Notes: generated by a model from the sequence alone, not told the origin. A stretch of DNA of 5,613 nucleotides from RBG-16-68-21 sp035286665 (GCA_035286665.1 DATECY010000119.1:1-5613), one strand, 5' to 3'; shown: positions 1-5,388, counted from the stretch's first letter. Numbers and translations: made by a program.

Positions 1-1056
1 GAAGCCCGCTACTGGCTGGTCTACGGCCGCCAGGGCACCCCGATGCCGGCATGGGGAGCCGAGGGTGGCGGTCCGTTGGACGGCCAGCAGATCGACGAAT
101 TGCTCGCCTACCTCGCCTCGATTCAGGTTCCGCAGCCCGACATGCTCGCCACGGTCGACGGCAGAGTGTCCCGGGAGATCTCTCGCCTGCAGACCGCCGA
201 CGAGACGGTGGCCGAAGCCATCGCCACTCAGCAAGCCGCTCTCGACGCACTCGAAGCCGCCCCCGGCCAGCATGCCGCGATACGAACGATCCCCGACGAG
301 CTGAAGGCGGTCCTCACCGGACCGGGTACCTGCACCGACGAGTCCGCAGCGCTCTACGGCCAAGCGTGCTCGGCAAGAGGCGTGGACTCAGATCGAGATC
401 ACCTCACCGACCTGGCCGAGGCCACACTCACCGATCTCGTGGCACGGATGATTTCCGACAGCCCCTCGTCGGACGCTCACACCGCACTCGGCACCCTTTC
501 CTTCGACCACAACAATGCATTCACCACCTCGGACGGCCCCACGCCCATCCCCGATCTGACCGAAGCCGCGGCGGTGGTGACCGAGTTCGGGACGATCGAG
601 CGCGACCTCAGGCTCGCCACCGAAAACAACGACCGACTCGTAGCCGCCGCGCAGGAGGGTCTCGACTTCTTGAGGGCGGTGCAGGAGACCCGCCCCTATG
701 ACATCGACATCCCCACCCTCGCCGCAGAGGCGTTCGACGGCAACGTCACCCGGGCACAACGTGCCGTCGGCCTGTTCAATGCCTATTGCGCCCGGTGTCA
801 CACCGCGGGCTACTCGGCCGGGATCGCATTCACCGGTCCGGCCGGTTCGGGCGCCGTGGGCCCCTCGCTGCGCGACGGTCGTGCCGAGCTCCAGTTCCCC
901 GACGAAGCCGCGCACACGACGTTCGTGATCAAGGGGTCCGAGGACGGCAAGCAGTACGGCATCAACGGCATCGGCCGTGGTTGGATGCCCGGGTTCGGTG
1001 CCATGCTGTCCGAGGAGGACATCATGCTCATCGTGACGTTCGAGCGATCGCTATGA
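1..1056 (+). CDS. Two-domain c-type cytochrome, C-terminal part (5' end outside window)
   Basis: The reading frame is open from base 1, so the gene begins upstream and the ATG at 43 is internal. The visible 351 residues start at the end of a first cytochrome c domain, with a likely axial Met in TPMPAWG (residue 15) and a closing helix ending LLAYLASIQ. A helical charged linker follows (about residues 47-100), then a middle segment with Cys111 and Cys123 and an acidic loop D129-S-D-R-D-H-L-T-D-L-A-E140. A second cytochrome c domain has the haem motif CARCH at residues 263-267 (bases 787-801) and a likely axial Met in GWMPGFG (residue 329). c-type cytochromes of this kind act outside the cytoplasmic membrane, passing electrons between a quinol-oxidising complex and a terminal oxidase. 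The first CxxCH must lie left of the window. A link to a bc-type complex is an inference from domain style and from the membrane-protein gene that follows. The family is certain; the exact complex is not. Confidence 0.85.
   Translation, partial: EARYWLVYGRQGTPMPAWGAEGGGPLDGQQIDELLAYLASIQVPQPDMLATVDGRVSREISRLQTADETVAEAIATQQAALDALEAAPGQHAAIRTIPDELKAVLTGPGTCTDESAALYGQACSARGVDSDRDHLTDLAEATLTDLVARMISDSPSSDAHTALGTLSFDHNNAFTTSDGPTPIPDLTEAAAVVTEFGTIERDLRLATENNDRLVAAAQEGLDFLRAVQETRPYDIDIPTLAAEAFDGNVTRAQRAVGLFNAYCARCHTAGYSAGIAFTGPAGSGAVGPSLRDGRAELQFPDEAAHTTFVIKGSEDGKQYGINGIGRGWMPGFGAMLSEEDIMLIVTFERSL
385..420 (+). other. EF-hand-spaced acidic loop in the cytochrome linker
   Basis: Codons 129-140 of the visible cytochrome frame encode Asp at loop positions 1, 3, 5 and 9 and Glu at position 12, the ligand spacing of an EF-hand or thrombospondin-type-3 calcium loop. 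Position 6 is His where Gly is usual, so binding could be weak. Cys111 and Cys123 lie just before it and could form a disulfide. Calcium binding is inferred from spacing only. Confidence 0.45.
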
Positions 1057-1553
1057 CGGGCCTCATCCGTCGCATCGACGAAGACGAACGGGGCCTGTCC
1101 CGGCTCGAGTGGCTGGGAGTGATCCTGGCGGCGTTCGTCCTGTTGTCCCTCGTTCCCCAGTTCCGCCACGCCCTCGACGTGGCCTACGAGCACCTCGTCG
1201 GCAAGAACAACGTCGACGCCGCCGGGAACCCGGCGCCCGGTGTCTTGGTCCGCGGCCTCATCGTCGCCTTCGGATCGATCGCGGTGTTCGCCGGAACGAT
1301 CTTCGTGATCAACTACACCAACCTGGGCAGGAGGCTGGCGTTCCTGGTGACCGGTGCCGCGTTCTTCGGGTTCCTGGCGATCGTCGGGCTGCTCTACACG
1401 CTGTACGCCCCACGCGGCCTCAAGCCGTCGCTCATCGAGGGGCTCAACTCGTTCCAGCTCCGCATCTTGCCCGGAGCCCTCATGATCTCCTCGCTCATCC
1501 TGTTCGCCATGTTCGTGGCAGCGATGAGTCGCATGGAGGCGGAGGAGAAGTAG
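1053..1553 (+). CDS. Four-helix membrane protein, probable respiratory-chain accessory subunit
   Basis: The ATG at 1053 overlaps the cytochrome stop (ATGA), and no Shine-Dalgarno precedes it, so translation is probably coupled. The 166-residue product has a charged N-terminus (about 18 residues) and then four hydrophobic stretches at roughly 19-36, 67-87, 95-117 and 138-158. A polar loop at about 37-65 lies between helices 1 and 2, and the C-terminus is a short acidic tail ending MEAEEK. There is no haem-binding CxxCH and no obvious paired-His pattern, so it does not look like a cytochrome itself. The overlap with a c-type cytochrome suggests a structural or assembly partner in the same membrane complex. 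I do not recognise the family by name. A longer start at 786 in the same frame would run through the cytochrome and is a shadow. Confidence 0.75.
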   Translation: MTGLIRRIDEDERGLSRLEWLGVILAAFVLLSLVPQFRHALDVAYEHLVGKNNVDAAGNPAPGVLVRGLIVAFGSIAVFAGTIFVINYTNLGRRLAFLVTGAAFFGFLAIVGLLYTLYAPRGLKPSLIEGLNSFQLRILPGALMISSLILFAMFVAAMSRMEAEEK

Positions 1554-1556
1554 GAA

Positions 1557-1577
1557 GGGCCGAGCGCCGCTCGACCC
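1557..1577 (+). terminator. Possible hairpin after the cytochrome/membrane-protein operon
   Basis: GGG-c-CGAGC, loop GCC, GCTCG-a-CCC begins 4 nt after the stop of the membrane-protein gene. That is 5 bp, one C/A mismatch, then 3 bp. There is no T-run after it, so it is at best a weak or Rho-assisted terminator. Confidence 0.3.
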
Positions 1578-1626
1578 CAAGTCTGCAGCCGGCAGCATGC
1601 AGGCGCGGCCCCCCTCAGGTTCCCTT

Positions 1627-1661
1627 CAAGCTGCAAGCTGCAAGCTGCAAGCTGCAGGCTC
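1627..1661. repeat. Heptamer tandem repeat 1 (CAAGCTG x4 plus a degenerate fifth unit)
   Basis: Four perfect copies of CAAGCTG at 1627-1654 are followed by the degenerate unit CAGGCTC. The array sits between the convergent membrane-protein and rex genes and is in no credible coding frame. Each unit carries the self-complementary tetramer AGCT. About 24 bp to the left (1583-1603) lie three looser 7-bp units sharing GCAG, two of them GCAGC (complementary to the GCTGC of the array), so the two halves could pair. Confidence 0.9.
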
Positions 1662-1745
1662 GACCGCACCCATCCCGCACCGAGGGCTTGACGCGTCGAC
1701 GACCCACCGCGCGACGCCCGCGTGGTTCCGCGAGCGGAGCGAGCC

Positions 1746-2372
1746 CTATACCCCGCTGTGATTGAGGTAGAAGGACAGCACCTGGAGTTCCATCGAGAGG
1801 TCCACCCGGCGTACGTCGACACCTTCGGGCGCCCTGATGACCACCGGCGCGAAGTTGAGTATGGAGCGGACGCCGGCTTCGGCGAGTTCGTCCGCCACCT
1901 CCTGGGCGGCGGCTGCCGGGGTGGTGATGATCCCGATCGAGGCGCGATGCTCGCTCACCGTCGCGCCAAGGCGATCCAGCGGCTGGATGACCTGACCATC
2001 CACGTCGGTCCCCTGTTTGGCGGGATCGTTGTCGAACAGACCGACGACCTGGAATCGGCGTTCGATGAAGCCCGCGTAACTGGCGAGGGCGCGGCCCAGG
2101 TTTCCGACACCCACGATCACCACCGACCAATCGCGCTCGAGACCGAGCTCGAGGCCGATCTGCAGCCTGAGGTGATCGACGGCATACCCGACGCCTCGCA
2201 CACCGTAAGAGCCGAGGTAGGAGAGGTCCTTGCGCACCTTGGCGCTGTTGACACCGGCCATTCCGGCCAGTTGGTCAGAAGAGATGCCGGCCTGTCCCGG
2301 CGGCAGATTCTCCAGACAGCGCAGATACACCGGAAGACGCTGAACGGTGACCTTGGGAACAGGAGTTCTCAC
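1746..2372 (-). CDS. rex: Redox-sensing transcriptional repressor Rex
   Basis: Rex is a homodimeric cytoplasmic repressor that leaves DNA when NADH rises relative to NAD+, releasing genes for respiration and fermentation. The 208-residue length is normal for the family. The winged-helix N-terminal domain opens with RLPVYLRCL (12-20) and has the recognition segment VRKDLSYLGSYGVRGVGY (46-63). The Rossmann domain carries GVGNLG (88-93) with the acidic strand end FDND (113-116), and the late motif ILNFAP (171-176). The GTG start at 2372 is chosen because the family begins only a few residues before this RLP motif, and because TATATT lies 8 nt upstream with no Shine-Dalgarno, which suits a leaderless transcript. 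It lies 36 nt downstream of the glutaredoxin-like gene. In many actinobacteria hemA follows rex; here a repeat array and convergent respiratory genes follow instead. Confidence 0.96.
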   Translation of the reverse strand: MRTPVPKVTVQRLPVYLRCLENLPPGQAGISSDQLAGMAGVNSAKVRKDLSYLGSYGVRGVGYAVDHLRLQIGLELGLERDWSVVIVGVGNLGRALASYAGFIERRFQVVGLFDNDPAKQGTDVDGQVIQPLDRLGATVSEHRASIGIITTPAAAAQEVADELAEAGVRSILNFAPVVIRAPEGVDVRRVDLSMELQVLSFYLNHSGV

Positions 2373-2380
2373 GACCGCGC

Positions 2381-2386
2381 AATATA
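2381..2386 (-). promoter_or_regulatory. Probable -10 element of rex (leaderless start)
   Basis: On the minus strand TATATT is followed by 8 nt and then the GTG start of rex. This TAnnnT box at leaderless spacing lies in the 36-nt gap after the glutaredoxin-like gene, so rex may have its own promoter. I see no -35 match and no clear palindromic Rex operator here. Confidence 0.45.
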
Positions 2387-2408
2387 GCCCCGGGTCTGCG
2401 GGCCCCAG

Positions 2409-2639
2409 TCAGCGCAGGGCGCGGCGCACGTCGCGGGCGTCGAAGCGGCCGGAGAGCACCTCCACCCCGTCGCGCAACACCACCGGGACCCGCTCCCCGT
2501 ACCGCTCCTGCCACCCTGGCTGGTCGACGTCCACCACTTCGAAGACATGGCGGCGTCGCGCTGCGCCGGCCGCGACGACGGGAAGGGACTCGGAACAGAG
2601 CAAACACCCGGATCGGGTCAAGAACTGCACAGCGCTCAT
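2409..2639 (-). CDS. Glutaredoxin-like small thioredoxin-fold protein (DUF836-type)
   Basis: This 76-residue protein has the layout of small glutaredoxin-like proteins: a first strand VQFLTRS (4-10), a CLLC redox motif at 12-15, a second strand HVFEVVDVD (31-39), a Val-Pro pair at 51-52 where thioredoxin folds keep their cis-Pro, and a final DGVEVLSGRFD hairpin leading to a short helix. It probably exchanges dithiol and disulfide states in the cytoplasm; its partner is unknown. Pairing with rex is seen in other actinobacteria, which suggests a shared redox role (inference). The ATG at 2639 is chosen to fit the family start; the only GGAGG-like sequence is about 15 nt upstream, rather far. The gene ends 36 nt before rex. 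Confidence 0.82.
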   Translation of the reverse strand: MSAVQFLTRSGCLLCSESLPVVAAGAARRRHVFEVVDVDQPGWQERYGERVPVVLRDGVEVLSGRFDARDVRRALR

Positions 2640-2660
2640 CGCGGTATCGTCGTCCCTCCG
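2640..2660. promoter_or_regulatory. Short divergent start region
   Basis: Only 21 bp separate the ATG of the glutaredoxin-like gene (-) from the ATG of the small membrane protein (+). On the plus strand TATCGT (2645-2650) lies 10 nt before the ATG at 2661. A minus-strand promoter for the glutaredoxin-like gene would have to lie inside the small plus-strand gene. Confidence 0.3.
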
Positions 2661-2756
2661 ATGCGTCCCGGAACCGTTCTCGCCATCGTCCTGCTGCTCG
2701 TCGCGTTGACGATCGCCGCAGCCGTGTTCGTCATCCAGTTGCTTTCGGTGACCTGA
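2661..2756 (+). CDS. Putative 31-residue single-helix membrane protein
   Basis: From the ATG at 2661 the frame encodes a short basic start (MRPG), about 24 hydrophobic residues (TVLAIVLLLVALTIAAAVFV and onward) and a brief polar end. This is a typical one-helix membrane peptide with its N-terminus probably inside. The frame runs further upstream to 2547, but that part is antisense to the glutaredoxin-like gene and has no hydrophobic or family character. There is no Shine-Dalgarno; TATCGT 10 nt upstream could give a near-leaderless message. Its last 26 bp overlap the 3' end of the SAM-hydrolase gene on the other strand. No function is recognised. It could be chance, but the clean hydrophobic block starting right at an ATG favours a real gene. 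Confidence 0.45.
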   Translation: MRPGTVLAIVLLLVALTIAAAVFVIQLLSVT

Positions 2757-3546
2757 ACCCCACCGAGATCCCCACCGTCATCCGCAACGCCTCATCGGCG
2801 CGGCCCCCGGGGACGGCCACCGCCATCATTCCGTACGAGTCGACGTGCACGACGCCGGCCGCGGACCCGTCGTAGGCGTCGCGCCATTCGAGTTCGTGTT
2901 CGACCGTTCCAATGCGGACGACGATCGGCCCCCCCGGCGTCAACCCCGCAAGACGCAGATCGTCGGGAGAGACGTTGGTCTGGGCGTTCCCGAAGGCGTC
3001 GATCCACCAGACCTCTCCGGAGACGACACCCTCACCGTGTTCCACCAGGGGGAGCAGCAACGGGGTGATCTCCGATGCCGACAGCACGGGCCCGAGCTCA
3101 TCGAGGGTTGCCTCTCCCGAAGCGAGGACCGCAGCCGCCGGGGCGAAGACGTCCCGGCCGTCGAAGGTCACGCCCTCCCTCGGCAACCGAAATGCTTGTT
3201 GTTCCAGTGACACGATCCTGCTCGCCCCGCCCACCATTGCCACCGCCGGGGCCAACAGCCCGTTGTCGGGCCCGACGAAGTGGCCCCACGGCGTCTCGGC
3301 TGCGATCACCCGCCGAGATCCGCCGACCCCGGGGTCAACCACAGCAAGCACCACCCCGTGTGGGAGGTATTGGACGGCGCGCAACAGGGTGAGTGCCCCG
3401 CCCCTCACGTCGCCACGCGCAACGCCGTGGGAGACGTCGATGACGTCGGTACCGGGCGCGATCCGCTGGATCACGCCGTGGACGACACCGACGAACTCGT
3501 CTACCAGTCCGAAGTCGCTGAGAAAGGAGATGGGGCGGCCCGGCAT
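2731..3546 (-). CDS. SAM hydrolase / hydroxide adenosyltransferase family protein (DUF62)
   Basis: Members of this family split S-adenosylmethionine to adenosine and methionine using an activated water; relatives use chloride or fluoride. The 271 residues cover the usual full length. The N-terminal domain has FLSDFG (8-13), VVDPGVGG with Asp71 (69-76), Arg78/79, and the GPDNGLL loop (92-98). The family's T-F-H-G-R-D-x-F-A-P motif reads TFDGRDVFAP here (127-136), so the expected catalytic His is Asp129. The C-terminal beta domain has WIDAFGNAQTNV (181-192) and DSYGMMAVAVPGG (236-248), both family signatures. The ATG at 3546 sits 8 nt after TATGCT on the minus strand, suggesting a leaderless message. 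The 3' end overlaps a small plus-strand gene. The family is firm; activity is uncertain because of Asp129. Confidence 0.92.
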   Translation of the reverse strand: MPGRPISFLSDFGLVDEFVGVVHGVIQRIAPGTDVIDVSHGVARGDVRGGALTLLRAVQYLPHGVVLAVVDPGVGGSRRVIAAETPWGHFVGPDNGLLAPAVAMVGGASRIVSLEQQAFRLPREGVTFDGRDVFAPAAAVLASGEATLDELGPVLSASEITPLLLPLVEHGEGVVSGEVWWIDAFGNAQTNVSPDDLRLAGLTPGGPIVVRIGTVEHELEWRDAYDGSAAGVVHVDSYGMMAVAVPGGRADEALRMTVGISVGFRSPKATG

Positions 3547-3554
3547 GGTCGCGG

Positions 3555-3560
3555 AGCATA
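3555..3560 (-). promoter_or_regulatory. Probable -10 element of the SAM-hydrolase gene (leaderless start)
   Basis: Read on the minus strand, TATGCT is followed by 8 nt and then the ATG at 3546. There is no Shine-Dalgarno between them. The spacing equals that seen at rex, which supports both calls. No -35 match is visible. Confidence 0.45.
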
Positions 3561-3590
3561 CCGACGCCAGGCCAACGAAGACCCCGCGGC

Positions 3591-3596
3591 TACGAT
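3591..3596 (+). promoter_or_regulatory. Probable -10 element of the Clp1-like kinase gene
   Basis: TACGAT lies 24 nt before the GTG start and fits the TAnnnT rule. It leaves room for a short leader with the GGAAGG ribosome site. No convincing TTGACA-like -35 is seen at 17-18 nt spacing. Confidence 0.4.
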
Positions 3597-3609
3597 CGGC
3601 CGACCGCTC

Positions 3610-3615
3610 GGAAGG
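3610..3615 (+). promoter_or_regulatory. Ribosome binding site deciding the GTG start at 3621
   Basis: GGAAGG ends 5 nt before GTG. The nearby ATG at 3637 is out of frame, so this site fixes the GTG as the start of the Clp1-like gene. Confidence 0.6.
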
Positions 3616-3620
3616 CGCTC

Positions 3621-4505
3621 GTGACCACTGACATCCATGGCTCCCTCATCGACGATCTCGTCCGTCGCCGTGGCGTCATCATGCTGGTCGGGGCACCGGA
3701 CACCGGAAAGACCACCTTTGCCAGGCGCCTGATCGCCACCGGACTTGCCGCGGGCAAGACCATGGCGTTCGTGGACGCCGATACCGACCAGAGCACCGTC
3801 GGCCCGCCGGCATGCGCCGGACTGCGGATCGTCGAGTCTCAACGGGACCTGGAGACCCTCGACATTCCCGACGTGCTCCAATTCGTCGGATCGGTGGTCG
3901 CCGATGAGGTCGTCCTCCCCCAGGTCGTGGCCACGGCGACCCTCGTCGAGCAGGCCAGGGCGAGGGCCGACCTGGTCGTGGTCGACACCTCCGGCACGAT
4001 CTCGGGCGTCATCGGCCAGACCTTGAAGTACCACACCGCCGAGTTGTGCCGGCCCGAGGTGGTCGTCGGCCTGCAGCGCGGCGCCGAACTGGAACCCCTC
4101 GTCGGAATGCTGCGACGGTTCTTCACCGCCGAGGTGGAGACGGCAGCCGTTGATCCCGACGTCCGACCCGGATCTCCCGAAGACAGACGGGCCCATCGCG
4201 CCAAGGCATTCGGCGCGGCATTTGCCGGGCCGCTGCAGACGTGGCGGGTTCGCAACACCGTGTTCGCCCCCACCCTGCCCGCAGGCCTGGACATCTCCCG
4301 ATTGGAGGGCGTGCTCGTGGGTGTCCAAGACGGTTCCGGCAAGTGCCTCGGCCTGGGTGCGCTCGGTCACGAGGACGACACCCTCAAGGTGATCACCAAC
4401 AGCGGCGACGGGATGCGGGGCCTGCGGCTCGGATCCGTCCGGATCGATCTGGAGACGTTCGACGTGAGCAGGGTGCGGTTGCGGGAGTTGATGTTCGGTC
4501 TGTGA
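3621..4505 (+). CDS. Clp1/Grc3-type P-loop protein, probable polynucleotide 5'-hydroxyl kinase
   Basis: Clp1/Grc3-family enzymes transfer phosphate from ATP/GTP to the 5'-OH end of RNA or DNA. This 294-residue protein shows the module in order: Walker A GAPDTGKT (24-31); Walker B-type DADTDQ (52-57), in place of the usual DxDxGQ, followed by STVGPP; a clasp-like DTSGT (122-126) where the family has T-x-G-W; the helix LQRGAELEPL (151-160); and a lid-like arginine pair R189-x3-R193 in DRRAHRAKAF. A C-terminal beta domain of about 85 residues ends the protein. It lacks the extra N-terminal domain of eukaryotic Clp1, as is usual for bacterial members. It probably acts in the cytoplasm; its substrate in bacteria is unknown to me. 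It diverges from the SAM-hydrolase gene across 74 bp. The family is well supported; kinase activity is inferred. Confidence 0.85.
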   Translation: MTTDIHGSLIDDLVRRRGVIMLVGAPDTGKTTFARRLIATGLAAGKTMAFVDADTDQSTVGPPACAGLRIVESQRDLETLDIPDVLQFVGSVVADEVVLPQVVATATLVEQARARADLVVVDTSGTISGVIGQTLKYHTAELCRPEVVVGLQRGAELEPLVGMLRRFFTAEVETAAVDPDVRPGSPEDRRAHRAKAFGAAFAGPLQTWRVRNTVFAPTLPAGLDISRLEGVLVGVQDGSGKCLGLGALGHEDDTLKVITNSGDGMRGLRLGSVRIDLETFDVSRVRLRELMFGL

Positions 4506-4523
4506 TCGGGCAGGCAGCAGACT

Positions 4524-4548
4524 CGCAATGCGCAATGCGCAATGCGCA
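4524..4548. repeat. Heptamer tandem repeat 2 (CGCAATG x3 plus CGCA)
   Basis: Three perfect CGCAATG units and a partial fourth lie 18 nt after the stop of the Clp1-like gene, in the 81-bp gap before the convergent VOC gene. Unit boundaries make the palindrome TGCGCA. The sequence differs from the other two arrays but the 7-bp period is the same. Confidence 0.9.
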
Positions 4549-4579
4549 CGAGCGCAGCCGATGGGACGCTCTCGCTGGT

Positions 4580-4596
4580 CGCCCACTCAGCGGGCG
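4580..4596 (-). terminator. Possible hairpin at the end of the VOC gene
   Basis: CGCCC, a 7-nt loop and GGGCG pair around the TGA stop of the VOC gene. The stem is only 5 bp and no T-run follows on the minus strand, so it is a weak candidate. Confidence 0.2.
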
Positions 4597-5108
4597 GTCA
4601 TCACCGCCAGGCCGGCTCCTGCGTCGCGCACCGTGATGATCTCGCGTCCCTCCTGGTAGGCGGGGTGGGGGTCCGTCACGTCATGGCCTGCCTCTCGCCA
4701 TCGGTCCACCACCGCATCGAGGGACTCGGACGTCTCGAGAGACAGGCCCCACAGCAACGATCGATCAACCGACTCCTCCTCGATCACTTCGAGCAGGGCG
4801 CCGACGAGGAAGAACGCGGTCGGCCGCTCCTTGACGATCACCCGCTTACGCGGTTCGATCCCGGCGCGAGCCATCGAGTCGATGAGCCCGTCGAGGTCGG
4901 GCACCAGCAGCACCACGTGATCGAGTCCCAGCCCCGACACCGATCGCGCTTCAACCGGCGCGACGAGCGGCACGCCGACGTCGGGCGGATCCCCGTCCCA
5001 CGCCCAACCGCGCGGTCCGGTCGAGATCGACACTCCGGAGGCAAGGAACGAGGCCGGCAACCCGAACGATCCCCAATCGATGGGGAACCGCACCGCCGTG
5101 ATCTTCAT
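4587..5108 (-). CDS. VOC (glyoxalase/bleomycin-resistance fold) family protein
   Basis: The 173-residue product starts MKITAVRFPIDWG; residues 1-55 are a lead-in of unclear fold. A VOC module follows: GLDHVVLLVPDLD (61-73) with the usual first metal ligand position His64, a helix, then GALLEVIEEE (103-112) with Glu107/110. A second half-repeat runs from LLWGLSLET (118-126) through a helix to GLAVMT (166-171). In metal-dependent VOC enzymes the second half also gives a ligand pair; here those places hold Leu/Gly and Ala, so only half of the metal site is kept. The substrate is unknown. The start is taken as the ATG at 5108. A GTG at 5141 would add 11 residues but lies inside a heptamer repeat, so it is unlikely. 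The gene converges on the Clp1-like gene. Confidence 0.75.
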   Translation of the reverse strand: MKITAVRFPIDWGSFGLPASFLASGVSISTGPRGWAWDGDPPDVGVPLVAPVEARSVSGLGLDHVVLLVPDLDGLIDSMARAGIEPRKRVIVKERPTAFFLVGALLEVIEEESVDRSLLWGLSLETSESLDAVVDRWREAGHDVTDPHPAYQEGREIITVRDAGAGLAVMTAR

Positions 5109-5127
5109 CGAAGCGCCCCCGCGGTCT

Positions 5128-5162
5128 AGCTCATAGCTCACAGCTCACAGCTCACAGCTCAC
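5128..5162. repeat. Heptamer tandem repeat 3 (AGCTCAT plus AGCTCAC x4)
   Basis: Five units in 35 bp: one AGCTCAT, then four perfect AGCTCAC. The array lies 19 bp upstream of the VOC start (5108) and directly after the last recognisable codons of a broken acyl-CoA synthetase gene. Its minus-strand reading supplies the artificial tail and stop of that remnant. Confidence 0.92.
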
Positions 5163-5285
5163 TGCCTCCCCGGCGAGTGTCTCGCGATCTCCGAAACACC
5201 CGACCGTCCGCTCCAGGTTCGCTCCGATCGTCTCATCGAGCAGCGGCACATCGGTGGGTCCGCGGCCGATGGACGGCTGCGTCGT
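5145..5285 (-). pseudogene. N-terminal remnant of an acyl-CoA synthetase (AMP-binding) gene
   Basis: The minus-strand frame encodes VPLLDETIGANLERTVGCF followed by GDRETL, which matches in style the first 40 or so residues of fatty-acyl-CoA synthetases (typically VPLLxxTIGxNLxRTV, then PDREAL). The full enzymes run about 500 residues and carry the ATP-binding and adenylate motifs, none of which is present. After ETLAGEA the frame enters heptamer repeat 3 and stops. An excellent AGGAGG (5291-5296) stands 5 nt before ACG-ACG where an ATG would be expected, so the start codon also appears lost. Two separate lesions argue for a dead gene. A GTG at 5342 in the same frame is possible, but it would place the AGGAGG inside the coding region. 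Confidence 0.62.
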
Positions 5286-5290
5286 GAGAA

Positions 5291-5296
5291 CCTCCT
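5291..5296 (-). promoter_or_regulatory. Orphan Shine-Dalgarno of the acyl-CoA synthetase remnant
   Basis: On the minus strand AGGAGG precedes ACGACG by 5 nt. It is the best ribosome site in the window yet has no ATG/GTG/TTG at the right distance, which suggests the downstream start codon mutated from ATG to ACG. Confidence 0.5.
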
Positions 5297-5388
5297 GCGC
5301 GTATGGGGACGGAGTACCAGCCTGACCTGGGCATCGTGGCACCGTTCCACTGGCGGTGGTGCTATGCCGACGACATGTATGTGAAGAG

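Noticed and set aside
810..1598. Minus-strand frame opposite the cytochrome and membrane-protein genes
   Set aside because: No motifs; biased Arg/Glu/Gly content expected from antisense reading of a high-GC coding strand.
1731..1743. CGAGCGGAGCGAG next to the rex stop, with loosely similar CGAGCGCAGCCG at 4549-4560
   Set aside because: Short, GC-rich and only two imperfect instances; it could be a minor dispersed motif but chance is not excluded, and the 1727-1738 hairpin has a loop too tight for a terminator.
2373..2408. Rex self-operator in the gap before rex
   Set aside because: No TTGTGAA/TTCACAA-type inverted repeat is visible; GTGAGAAC at the start codon is only a partial half-site match.
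3501..4586. Long minus-strand frame opposite the Clp1-like gene
   Set aside because: It is a shadow: no family motifs, composition typical of antisense of a GC-rich gene, and it covers the divergent promoter and array 2.
5109..5141. GTG at 5141 extending the VOC gene by 11 residues
   Set aside because: The added residues come from the heptamer array and the leader; the ATG at 5108 gives a natural N-terminus.
4524..5162. CRISPR array
   Set aside because: The repeats are 7 bp with no spacers between units, so they are simple tandem repeats.
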